From NCBI GenBank assembly GCA_020747065.1, contig JAGMVK010000016.1, forward strand, positions 930,001 to 994,000: 64,000 bases of DNA, given 5' to 3'. The DNA comes from Cadophora sp. MPI-SDFR-AT-0126 (taxonomy: Eukaryota; Ascomycota; Leotiomycetes; Helotiales; Ploettnerulaceae). Below are positions 21,436 through 32,596 of this stretch, in pieces; the first letter of the stretch is position 1, and every line of letters begins with the position of its first letter. The notes beneath the pieces were generated by a model that saw only the letters and a program-made list of their open reading frames with translations, made no database searches and was not told the DNA's origin. The position numbers and the translations under genes were made by a program.

Positions 21436-24400
21436 TTTTATGGATCGTATGTGAGGGCCAGGAAGTAGGATCGAGACTTGTATCTGTAATTTTGAAATTA
21501 GAGAGGTTCAAAGGTGAAGACAACATTGGAATACATCACGTACTGGGGAGGAGGAATGGAAGCTGCGAGCGCGACGGAGATCTTACCTTTGATAGGATGA
21601 AGCCTTCCCTTCGTTCTTCCGAGATTGCTTCGTGGTTCTGCCGTTCTGACCAGACAGGATATCAGAACTGGGAATGAAGATGACTGAAGTCTGTCTGTGT
21701 TGCCTGAGAAGGATTTGAATTGGTTTGAGCGATGAAAGTCAACCATAGGCCTTTGTGTCGGAAAGGGCTTAGCGCGAAACTAAGCGAAGGTGACTAGAAA
21801 CAACAACATGGGCGCGACTTCGTTTTTCATTTAGGTATGATCATAGAGAATTCCAGAGCATTTATGACGACGTTTCATTTCAACTCAACGAGTTCCTAAT
21901 ATTTAGAGTCTACTTCAGCCGATAGACCAATGTTAATATACCATCGTTATGACGGCGTATAAAGAATTTAAGAAGCGAACGAGAAAATCTCGCTGGCCTA
22001 CGAGGTGTCGAAGGTGAGACTGAGGGAACGATGCGGCACTCTTCATCTGGAACTTCCTATGCAATAATCGATATTTCAGATGGGCAACATACTTGGCTTT
22101 CGTTTTACGAAAGCACTTCGTTGTAAGATCCAGACTACAATCTTCTTCTTCTTCTTCGGGACCAACCACTATAGAACATGTTAGTGATGGGACTGTTGTG
22201 TGAGTTTACGACAGCAGTATTTGGTTTGAATTGCCAATTTTCGCTTATTATGTTACATAACATGGTGTGGGTTGTCTCTCAGCCCTGGAAGTGAATGTTA
22301 TGACGTAAAGTCACAACGCCCTTGTAAAGTAATGTTCTGCGTCACATATCAGGTATTCAATATGTTAATCCATCAAGGAGAGGTAAACATGACGCTGGAC
22401 CCAACACGGATCGTGTGAGTTCTCCCTTTGGCTCTTCCCTGAATCTCTGCTGGATCTCATGAGGGCCGACGATTGAATTCGTGCATTCTATCTTTAGTGA
22501 GCAGTTCCAATTCCCGATCGGGTCTGGAGATGACCGTTCCAGCGGGGGGTCTTTTTTTTTTTTTTTTTAGGAATTTGTGAGCAGAGATCAAGGTACTGGG
22601 AGTGATTGCTTTGCAACAGAAGGAAATATAGAGAGTTGAGACTGGCAATATGTTGATTGAGAACAGGGGGCTCACAAGTGCTTGCGAATGTTCAGTGTGC
22701 ATACCCCCCACCAATTCTTGCCCGCCCCGCCCACACGTTGGGGCTATATAGCTTCATTGTTTACAAGGGGCTATGCGAATTCATTGCTCAAGTTTATTAG
22801 GGAGCCAAGCCAAGTATTACAAAGCGTGGTACTATCATCCTGCATGGTCACTTCGACGAATGAAGCCCTTCTCAAAGCTTCAGATCTACGCAAGCACTGG
22901 CAGACTATCAAAGCTTCTTGAACGAAAAGAAGTGGGAGATAGCGCTGCTTCAAATGGCCTCGATTAAACGAGAACCTTTTGGGAATGATCTTTTCTTCCA
23001 TGGCCACTCACGGTCCTCCGGCCTACTGTCTCACCTTCTTACGCATAAAATGCAAGATCGATTTGTTTGCAGATAGCTTTTTGGATCAGTCATTAGCAAG
23101 TCTTGTGTTGGCAGTCGAAGCAAAAGTAGCGGCGAGCTTTGAGAGATCTGCCCTTCCTATCGCATCAGTTTTCTTGGGAGCATTCGAATACAGGTGTCTA
23201 TAGCCTCAAATGATCAAGATTTTGTTCGTGGAAGAGAGTTCAAGGAAACTGGACCTCTGCAGGAGGTTTCGAGGAGAACTCTGGAGGTCTGGAGGTCTGG
23301 AAAGCCGATGCCATATTTCTACGAAGTCCGGAAATTGTGGAACGATAGTTATGGGATGGTTACCAGTGATCGGCAGATCAGTGGTACCCGTCCTGCATAG
23401 TCACTTGCTGTCCAACTTCAGTTTCTGTACAACTGATCTACAGCAGGATTAGCCAGGCTACTCATGATTTCCATGAGATGTCTACTCACTGGAGACAGCC
23501 AAGCTTGAGAGTTGCTAGGGCAATCAAATAGAATAATCACTGCTATAATGGTGAAACATAATTGAAGTATTGTTCCAAGTCAAGCTCCTTATCGAAGTTC
23601 TAAACTATGACGGATCATACCTCTCAGCCGTATGTACCAATACTGCCCTGGCTTGGTGTCGACTTGACGGCACTGCAGACGGGGGATCAGCAGCGATATC
23701 TTCACCTCGAGATCCACAGAAACGAAACTGTCTTTCCATGTTAGCAAAATTGTAGCTTGCCAAATTGAGGAGAGGCTCTCCGCTACCTTCAAGGATATAT
23801 ACTTCTGGGAACCTTGAGATTCCCGACAAAAGCGCCATAAGATCAGGATAGCCTTGTCCCTAGACCGTACCTTATGCCCCCTCCATCTTTGCACTCTTGG
23901 GTGTATATTAGCTCATCGATTAATCGCAATATAAACTAAGGCGCTAACTGTCGAGTCAGATGCGCAGTACTTCTCGAATTCTGAAGTTCTGAAGATGGCG
24001 AGCAAGCGCAGCAGCATTGAAGCGAGCCGCTAAGCCCTAAACGGAAGTGTGTTGTGCTCGAGATTAGCGCGTCGCGGAACTCATGAGCGCGCGACATCGA
24101 ACTTCAAACTCGAGAACTGAAAGTGCAATGTATTTGTATTCGTAGAACTCTACAACACTTGGTCGGCACAATCAGTTGGATCACGGAGACATGTGCTCTT
24201 GAAACAGGTACAGATTGCCGGAGCAAAGCAGGTGGGCATGCATCTCTGACATCAGCCGATTCTTCCTTTGAACTGAGGTCAGGATTTGAACAAGATGCGT
24301 AGGTGATAGGACATATTCACTGACTTCATCTTGAGGGACACTGGAAGTTCATTTGTCGCGGTGTCTGGACGCCACGATCAGGCACTCAGGGCAACTCAAC

Positions 24401-25152
24401 GCTCCCATCTGCTTTTACAACCTCCTCCCGTTTCGATTAGCTAGCAACAGGAGTCTCTCTACGATCAGTCGGCTTAGTTCCTGGATGGTACTTGGGGTTT
24501 GCTGTGGAAAGAGAGGCGCGAGATGCGAGACACGATAGCAGCGTTCCATAGTCCTTCATTCTGAGCATGCAGGGTCCAACGACTCCAATGTACACCTTTG
24601 AACAACGCAAACGATCTTGAGTGAGACTTTTTTTGTCTTCAATTTTTGGCAGGAACCTTTCGCCTGTCGGTCAAAATTGAGGTTATAATCACAAGGTAGA
24701 GAGCTTATACTCCAATGATCTCATCTAGTGAAACCTACTCTCCTGAGTTTCGTCATCTTGGAACTTAGAGAAGCTGTATCTAAGCTGCCTGTAAAATCAT
24801 CATATTCAAGATTAGCATTGCAAGTACAACCATCGAAATGTTGTACCGTGCTTTTGGGGATTCAACACTACCCCGCATCCCTGAAAAACAACCCCGCACC
24901 TCCCCTTCCAGGCATTTCACATGCCAGAATCAACCCCTGCTCACACCTGAAATCCACTGAAGCACGCCATCCAATGATTAAACCCCCTTGAATACATCTC
25001 TGCCCCTCCATGAGCTAATCAGCTCCAACTGTAATTCCGCACGTCATCGACTCCAAACATTCCTTCATTCTCCTTCAACACCAACACCACCACCCTTTTT
25101 CCCACTCTCTCCAATCTCCAACCAACACAATTTCCCCCAATATATCCTCACG
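21436..25152. other. Long gene-poor stretch
   Basis: 3.7 kb without a gene I can support. Frames up to about 100 codons occur on both strands but show no domain, no ATG context and no splice-consistent extension. A run of about 18 T lies near 22552-22570. No terminal repeat or transposase was seen. Confidence 0.45.
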
Positions 25153-26369
25153 ATGCCCAACATCCTCATCATCGGCGCAACCCGCGGCCTCGGCGCCTCC
25201 CTCGCAAACCTCTACGCCTCGCGGCCCAACACCACCGTCTTCGGCACTACGCGCCAAGACGTCGCGCCTACAGGTTCGCAGTTCAATGACAAAATTGTGT
25301 GGGTTAGGAATATCGATGTTGCGGATAGTGGGGTGGGTGCGAGGCTGGTGAATCAATTGGGTGCGATTGGTGGTGGGGGAGGAGGCATGGTTGAGGGGGA
25401 GGGAGGGGTGAGGAGCTTTGATGTTGTGGTGAGTTTGTGAGGTGTATTGTGCCGTGCTTTTAGTTGAGTGGGGGGGTGAGAGGGGGAATAAGATGATGAG
25501 ATGTAAAGGTGTAAGGGGAGAGGAAAGGAGAAGAGGAACGGTCAATAAGGAGAGATGGGGGATGGGAATGAGGGGTTATGGTTAATTGAGGGATATGCTG
25601 ATTCCATTCGCAGATCATAACAGCAGGGTATTTCGCAACAGAAGATTTCACCAACGGCCCAAACTGGGACGTCGAAGTCAAAACATACAGTTCGTCCTCC
25701 CTCTCCCCCTCCCCTCTCCCCTATCCTCTCCAGTCCTCTCCTCCACTACAAACCCCCACTAACATCTCCCATCAGCAACATCATCCATCTCCCCTCCCTT
25801 CCTAATCCACTCCCTCCACAAATCCCACTACCTTCCCCGCGGCTCAAAAATCCTCCTCATCTCCTCCGAATCCGGGTCCATCACCCTCCGACACCCCAAA
25901 GAAGGCGGTGGCAACTACGCACACCACGCCTCCAAAGCCGCGCTCAACATGGTCGGCAAACTGCTGAGCTTGGATCTGAGGGATGAGGGCGTGATTGTTA
26001 GTATTGTGCATCCGGGGTTTATGAGGACGGAGATGACGAGGGGGGTGGGCTTTGATAAGTTTTGGGAGGATGGGGGTGCGGTTACGCCTGATGAGGCGGC
26101 GGGGTCGATTGTAGAGTGGGTGGAGGGGTTGACGATGGAGAGGAGTGGGGAGTATTGGGCGCCGAGGGGACCAAGTAAGTTATTACTTTTCTTTTCTTCC
26201 GTTGCTGTTTCTTTTGCTCCACTCTACAGTCCTACTTGTTCTGAGGGAATTGTAGGGTGGACGGCTTGTGAAGAAGTGTGTGCTAATACATGGGTGTTTA
26301 GGAGATATTGGAACAGCTGAGGTCACGATGGGAAAGAATTTGCCAACACCATTACAACTACCATGGTGA
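25153..26369 (+). CDS. Short-chain dehydrogenase/reductase (SDR) with His at the usual catalytic Tyr
   Basis: Four exons, 25153-25428, 25614-25689, 25776-26174 and 26302-26369, with phases 0, 1 and 1, give 272 aa. The Rossmann start MPNILIIGATRGLGASLANL has the nucleotide-binding GxxxGxG pattern. The beta5 block is KILLISSESGS (catalytic Ser region), then NYAHHASKAALNMVGKLL. Here the YxxxK position reads His-x-x-x-Lys (H-A-S-K). The protein ends with HPGFMRTEMTRG, EYWAPRGPRDIG and PTPLQLPW. It is a classical-size NAD(P)-dependent oxidoreductase of unknown substrate. The last exon was found by splice-phase matching. The exons of this gene are flanked by CT-rich introns. Confidence 0.85.
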
Positions 26370-26674
26370 TTGGCAGACCGAACGCATGGATGAACGAGTT
26401 GTGGCTTGGAAGGAAGTATCGTTAATGGCATGATGAGCAACGAGCAATGAGCAATGAAAATTCAATAAACTGGTATACCTGAGCAAGATCCCGGAGCTTG
26501 CCCTTCGTGTACTGCCTCCCATATCAACAAGTGTACACCATTCCTATCTACTCCCAATCCAGCCAATCCAGCTCAGCCCTTGAATATTAAAGAATCCATT
26601 CAAACCATACCATTCCTTCACCACCCGTGCTGCAGCGAGGCGACCCCCTCAAAATATCCATCCACCCATCAAAC

Positions 26675-27567
26675 TTACAATGCAGCAACCAGACCCAACA
26701 ACAAGCCCACCACGCCTCCCGCACCAGCAACAACTCCCTGGGCAGCTCCCGCACTGGAAGTGCTCGACGTTGCCTGCTCAGCACCACTACCAGACCCACT
26801 CACACTCGAGCTTCCACCAGCAGCACTCGAACTAGGCGGGCTCGTCGTCGCAGGACTCGTAGTTGCCGCACTGCTTCCACTCGTCGACTCCGTCGTGCCC
26901 GTCGTACTAGCCAAACTCGTCGTTGCAGTTGTAGTCGTCCCCAAGCCACTCCCCGTCGTAGACAACGGTCCGGTACTCGTCTGAATGGTCATGGCACCTC
27001 CGGTCGTCGAGCCCGTGGCGGTTGCAGAGTAGGCTACGCAGAGGGCGTTTCCGACTGATGCGGCGGCGGCGAGATCGGCGGCGTTGCAGCCCGAGATGAG
27101 GCACGTCGCGACGTGGGCTTGGATGCTGGCTTTGCCGGTGCCGCATTGGCAGCCTTGGTCGGCGAGGGCGCAGCCGGCTGCTGTGATGGCGGAGGAGAGG
27201 CAGGGTGACTGTTTGGGAAGAGAGGTTAGTTGAGGTTTGAAGAGGAGTAGGGGAGATGGGAGATGTGAGGAGGGGAAGGGAAGAGGAGGAATGGGGGAAA
27301 AGGACTGCTCTCAATCGCATCACAGCAGATGCCCGTAGAGTAGCTCTATAGGGTGTCTGCTTAAACAGAAACACTTGTCGGCGGTCTCAAAGACAGAATC
27401 CAAGAGCGCGCAAACGCATGAATGTATAAAGCGAAGGGCAGAGAGAGGTGCGGTTTGAGGTGCAACAAGGGAATGGTACATACAGCACAAGCTGGCTGTC
27501 CAGAGAGATTCTGCGCCGATACGAGGCCGAGTCCGAAGACTGCAGTGAGGAGCGTAGATGTCTTCAT
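26675..27567 (-). CDS. CFEM-domain GPI-anchored cell-surface protein
   Basis: Two exons, 27567-27484 and 27208-26675 (intron GTATGT...AACAG, 275 nt), give 205 aa. Signal peptide MKTSTLLTAVFGLGLVSA. The CFEM domain has all eight cysteines: PAC and SPC (C-x3-C across the intron), AGC, QGC, QC, ATC, SGC and ALC. A Ser/Thr/Gly-rich stalk follows, with a C-terminal hydrophobic tail GVVAGAGGVVGLLLGLVAAL typical of GPI addition. CFEM proteins bind haem or act at the cell wall and host interface; the Asp needed for haem iron is present as ALADQGC. Divergently placed relative to the SDR gene on its other side is not the case: the two are convergent. Confidence 0.88.
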
Positions 27568-29138
27568 CTTGATTGCTGTTAATGCGATACGATGTTGAGG
27601 CCTTCAATTGCTTGTAGGATTCTCGATGAGTAGACTTGTGCCGGCGACTGTAAGGTGAGCTGACGTTCAATTGATCTGTCTGTCTGTCGCCTTCAATCGT
27701 AATGTGCTTGCTCTTCGAGTTTTCGAGAGTGAAGGAGAAGGAGGAGTTGGGAAGAAGGGATGAAGAGGAAAAGAAAGGTCGGAAGAGATAACGTTGGAAA
27801 TGCCTCGTTCCTAGAGTACTTAGCTTTTGCCTAGCTTTCCGCGCCGACAAGGTCCAGAGCTTCGTTCAGCTGCGCGCGGGGAGGCCTAAATCTTGTATTT
27901 GCCCGCTAAATTCAGGTTCCAGGGGCTTGCTGACGGGGCTATTGATTGGGTGGCTGAATTTGAAGTGACGGGCTTGTCCTGTTTTGGGGAGATTGTGGCG
28001 TGGAGAATGCCTGCTGAGTGGTGTGGTGTGGGGTGGATGAGATGGGTGGATTTTGATTTGGTGTGGATTTTTGGGTTTGGAATTGGCTTTCAATTTGGGT
28101 TTGGTTTGATTATGACCTGAAATTGAAAGTTTGAAGGTAGTATTTTCGGCATATTGTATCTAAGCAGAGCGATTTGAATTATATTGTTATCCAAATCTGG
28201 TGTCACAAATACAGTACGAGACCCGACGAGATCCGACGGGGTGGAGCTTGAGCGGAGCGGGTACTGGGGAAAGCGGGCCCTGCAGGATATGTGGGATTGT
28301 TGGGCGGGGGAGTGGGTCTTGGCATTCAGACATCAGATCATTCAACATACATTCATCCCACCTCAGTCAATCACTTACTCACTCATTCCTCTTGATCATG
28401 ACCACCAGTCTCCTCTACAACTTTCGGGGCTCGAGAATAGGATGATTTCGAAAGAAATATCCACTATCGACACGGTTGACATGATGTTGTTCTCTCACGG
28501 CTCTTGAATTACCACACAAGTCCATCAACCCACAATCCGTGCATCGAGTGAAGCGGTGAGTCAACGTCAGTCTCCTCGACTTCTTCATCCCCACCTCCCC
28601 TTTTTATGATGAGCAACCAAATCCATTATCATCGATGTCACTACTACTGGCATATGCGATCATAACCATATCTCGTTAATCTGAACCCAACCAAAAACCT
28701 CAGAAGGACCTCATTTGTACGCGGTTGAAGAATCAGGTGCTGACCGAATACAACGAACATAGATCAGTCTCTTGAGAGTACATAAACCGGAGAGAAATCA
28801 AAAGGATGTTGAATGGCGAATGATCTCCTGAGTCGGCTTAACTGCCAATTCATGGGAGAGATGAATACAGCGAGGACGGCATCGATCTTCAAATTAGGCG
28901 GGACAGCAATAGTAATCAAACCGGTTCATCATTTCCAATTCATTAAGCACGCCTATCATCAAGCTCTCTATAGAAGAGAAGCAATAAACCAAGAATTGCA
29001 GTTCAACAACATCAGCCCAACTTGACTTTCAAGGTAAAAGAACGACCAAAGTCTCCTCGCATCAAACCTCACGCCTCGCCAGGATTGCCATCCAGATCAG
29101 ACCAGCAGATAGCTCGCACTGCTCCTGCTGACTCACAC
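27568..29138. other. Intergenic
   Basis: 1.57 kb between the start of the CFEM gene and the end of the cassette-exon gene. No coding frame supported; one 75-codon GT-rich frame (27893-28120) is low-complexity. Confidence 0.45.
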
Positions 29139-31501
29139 TTACAATATCTCACTGTGGAAGCTGACTTGCGGAGCATCCTTGGATTGCTCTTCGAGTCCAG
29201 CTGGCTTGTCTCCCTTGCCTGTCACCTTAGATCTGGAAGCGGTTGACATAGACATAGCCGCAGCATCTTTCTCCCACGAGACAGAATTCCCGACCTTGAT
29301 CAGACAGCACCTACCACCCTACGGCTTTATACATTAGCGGCTTTATCTCTGTCTCGTCCCTGCGCTCGCTAGGAATGCAGCGATATCTTACCTTCAAGTG
29401 CTAAAGAAGGGTTGCTTGTCAGTGCCCGTGCTGGTAGTTCTAGTGTTGAAAGGTAGGATCGGGAGCATAGAAGGGCAGGCGGAAGGGGAGGGGAGGAAGT
29501 AGAGAAGAGTCGAATACTTACGAATTTCTCACCAAATTCTCTAGCGCAGTCAAATCCCGGCGGGAAAAAAGCCGACAAGCAGCTGTCGGCAGCAGCGGCT
29601 CTGAAGCCTGGACGCATAGTCATAGTGTCTTCTGTTAATTTGCAGCAGGTACCTCGCTACAGGTACTAGGTCAGCAATTTTCTTTTATCAGTCCCACAGC
29701 ACCCTTAGATATCTTACCTTATCGTCGTATTTCTGAAAGTGTTGTTGGGTCAGTCCCACTACATTTCATGTCTTTGGAGGGAGTAGAATGACCGAGAACA
29801 GAATAGGCAAGACTCACGAATCCGGGTCCAAATCCACCCGCACAATCAAAGTTCGGTGGCACTATAATAGGAAGGCAGTAATTGTCGGGGCCAGCTGCAG
29901 CTACAAATCCAGGACGCATAGTCATAGCATTGTCTCCTGAGTCGCAGCACAGACGTCGCGACAGGTTGTAGGTCAGTCCTTTTCTGTCTCAATTCTACGA
30001 TACCCTTGGATATCTTACCTTATCGTTATATTTCTGAGAGTGTTCTTGTGTCAGTTCCACTGCATTCATGTCTTTGAAGAGAGGAGAGTACTCTGAACGG
30101 AATAGGCGAGACTCACGAATCCAGGGCCAAATTTAATCGCGCAGTCATAACCTGATGGTACGAAAACAGGAAGGCAGATACCGACAGCGGCAGCAGCCAC
30201 GTCATCAGCGTCACCGTCTTTCATGAGATCGAAAACATGTTGCCAGTGGGTGGAGCTGGAGCTGGAGAAAGATTCCTCAATATCATGAGCGAATTGAAAT
30301 GATTCTTCACCAATTTTCGTACAGCAAGTATGTTGCTGTTGTCATCGTCAGTCTCAGTACCAGAGTATTCTCAGCTATTGCACGCCCGCTCTCATACCTT
30401 GTCGGAGTAGTACTAGTGGCATCACACTCAGAGTCAGCAACCTTCTCCCTAGATATTCCTGATCCAAACTTGATGATGTCTGTTTTGCTTTTTGTCATAT
30501 TGTTGATGAAAGAATGGCCTGCTGAGTAGGGGATTGAGGAGAAAGTAAAGTCGACCGACTCACCCATCTCTTGCCATAGTCATCAGCGCAAGGGAATTTG
30601 GGCGGAAGATGAGCTGGAATACACATTTCCTCTAGATTATGGATCGTAATGACCTCGGCTCCCGCGTATGGAACTCGGATGGCCGCGTCGCTGACCGAGA
30701 GGTCGGAGGTGGACATCGACTTTTCGTCTTCGTCGGTACCCCGGCAGCAGCTTCGGTCCTGTACCTTGTCATCAGTATCTCCACTTGCCAACTTGCCTGT
30801 TGCAATTGAAAGTTTGGCCTCTTACCTTCTTAGAGTAGTACTGTGAGAAGGATGCAAGTCAGTGCCACGTTTTTCGCTAAGAAAAGAAAAGTTTTCGCTT
30901 CTGAGATGCTTCTTGAAACTCACCCAGTCCTTTCCATAGACCCTGGAACATGGATAGTCCGGTGGGAAAATGGCTTTCAGACAAAGCTTGTACGAGTCTG
31001 AGTTCTGACTTTGATGAACCTCCGTAATTTCAGAAGCTGGGACTCGGACGGAAGAGTGAGGCGGTTCGCTAAGACGAGCGTCTGGCTCCCCGTCATAGTC
31101 GACTTCTCGGCAGCAGGCATGATGCTGAATTATTTGTTCAGCTTAATATTTATATGGTCGATAAGCTTCGATGGGCTCATACCTGATTTGAGTAGTACTG
31201 TAGTGGTCATGCATGTCAGCGTTTCCAATTCCTTTTCGCCCATTTAAAATGAGCGCAGAGGGAGATTGATTCGCCTTACCCATTCCTCACCGAACACTTT
31301 GCAAGGGAAATCTGGATTGAATAGTCTTCGTTGGCAGATTTCGACGGCATTGTGGTTGTTGCTCATGATAGCAGAGGCTGAGAACGTTGAAGGCGGAGAC
31401 GAGTCATCATGGATGGAGATCTCGACATTGGTGCTCAGCGGTGCTGCGAGGGCTGGAGCGAGGAGACTTAGAGATGCCAGGAGGGTGATGTGAGTATGCA
31501 T
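29139..31501 (-). CDS. Secreted Cys-rich modular protein encoded by alternating cassette exons and micro-exons
   Basis: Thirteen phase-0 exons can be read: 31501-31280, 31197-31183, 31124-30924, 30840-30826, 30758-30564, 30412-30398, 30335-30117, 30033-30019, 29958-29818, 29732-29718, 29656-29522, 29402-29394 and 29318-29139, for 458 aa. A signal peptide (MHTHITLLASLSLLAPALAA) is followed by six modules ending C-x7/9-C-x3-[FY]-G-x2-[WF]: for example CQRRLFNPDFPCKVFGEEW, CLKAIFPPDYPCSRVYGKDW and CLSAFFPPGFDCAREFGEKF. Each later module starts with x3-CC. Between modules sit micro-exons coding YYSNQ, YYSKK, YYSDK, KYNDK, KYDDK and HLK. The last exon starts GGRCCLIK and has no second Cys pair. 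No known family recognised. One cassette (29958-29818) lacks its AG acceptor. Confidence 0.78.
29818..29958 (-). other. Module-5 cassette exon lacking a splice acceptor
   Basis: It aligns with the other cassettes (starts RRLCCDSGD, ends GGFGPGF, normal GTGAGT donor), but where the others have TAG or CAG the genome reads CG (CCTGTCG). No alternative AG gives an open in-phase join, and the preceding intron contains an in-frame TAG. The 47-codon exon can be skipped without changing frame. Confidence 0.65.
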
Positions 31502-31616
31502 GATTGCTGCTAGCTGTTTATAGATAAGAGATTCGGTGACTAGAGAATTGAAGATGGTGTGGAATTGTATGGTGATGGTTGAAGGCAGCTGGAAACGAGA
31601 AGGCGAGCACGGCGCA

Positions 31617-31622
31617 CTTATA
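31617..31622 (-). promoter_or_regulatory. TATA box of the cassette-exon gene
   Basis: TATAAG on the minus strand, about 116 nt upstream of the ATG at 31501. Confidence 0.4.
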
Positions 31623-31776
31623 GGTGGGCCATTCGTGATGGACACAGCAATGTCTACAAGAGCGCCACTAACTCTCTCATTCAGTTCCCCGACGACGTAT
31701 CACTTCGGAATTGTTTGGATGGATGTTATCGATCAGCACCTCCTGATGTTCAACAGGCTACCCAGACGAGCACAGC

Positions 31777-32028
31777 ATGATTCTCAACTCAACACAGTGT
31801 CTGCTAAGTTCAGTCTTAGACTATGTTCAATACATCGCCGAGATGCTTGAAGAGCTGGACAGTAGCAAGATATCACGCGCGATCGAGATCGACGCGGATG
31901 ATACCGCTCTCAAGACTGTACTCCAGTGGACAATACCAATTGTACGACTGCCGGAGCTCGCTTGCAGATCTGCACTACCAACACATTACACTGCATGTTT
32001 GGGAACCACAGTCTCGGATTGCGATTAA
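31777..32028 (+). CDS. Short frame with weak Skp1/BTB-fold resemblance
   Basis: An 83-codon frame whose stretch YIAEMLEELDSSKISRAIEI followed by ALKTVLQW resembles the Skp1 pattern (I-x-x-ML-x-x-L ... I-x-I ... LKxVLxW). The preceding residues do not match the Skp1 beta-strands, and no continuation after QW is found. It could be an exon of a diverged Skp1-like gene or a remnant. Low support. Confidence 0.25.
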   Translation: MILNSTQCLLSSVLDYVQYIAEMLEELDSSKISRAIEIDADDTALKTVLQWTIPIVRLPELACRSALPTHYTACLGTTVSDCD

Positions 32029-32596
32029 TTCGTGTACTACAAAACTAAGATGCCGTGCAAGAAAGTGAGGGTGTGATTGGCAATGCCGCAATGCGAGTCC
32101 ACGGCCGATGTATTGAATGCAGATCAATAATTTCCAGCATCCGATGTCCTACTCACAGCTGAGACTCGCGAATGAGAAGTTGCACTGCTTGTATTGCCTC
32201 TGCTGTGGACACTTATTGACGTATAGCAACTCGAGACGAGCATTCTCGTCAACAGGCGTCGACAAGCCCCAATACAAAATCACAGTGTACGTGACGATGA
32301 ATACAGATCGATGACTTGGTAGGCTAGTCTGGGAACGATCTCAGGAAAGAGGGAACCTGCATCAATCGACCGGGAGTGTCCCGACTGGTTCAACTGTAGT
32401 GGGACAGTGATATACAATTCCCTCGGCCGTGATTAGGACGGTATGAGTATTCGGTACCTGAGCACCTCGAAAACAGGACCAGCTTTCGTCCCAGCCAGCA
32501 GATACATCTTGGTGGGCATAGTAGACATTCAGAACTCACCATTTCCAGCTTTGAATCTACTTCTCAGGAGACATTTTTTGGTCTAAATCGGACAAG

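Noticed and set aside
22552..22570. Poly-T run as a retroelement tail
   Set aside because: No target-site duplication or coding remnant seen next to it.
25075..25545. 156-codon minus-strand frame
   Set aside because: Antisense of the SDR first exon and intron.
27320..27850. 176-codon minus-strand frame
   Set aside because: Overlaps the CFEM gene's first exon and intron in another frame; the CFEM reading with signal peptide and eight Cys explains the region.
29139..31501. Cassette gene as a dikaritin-type RiPP precursor
   Set aside because: There is a signal peptide and there are repeats, but no regularly placed Lys-Arg cleavage sites around short cores, and no UstYa-type oxidase gene is in the window.
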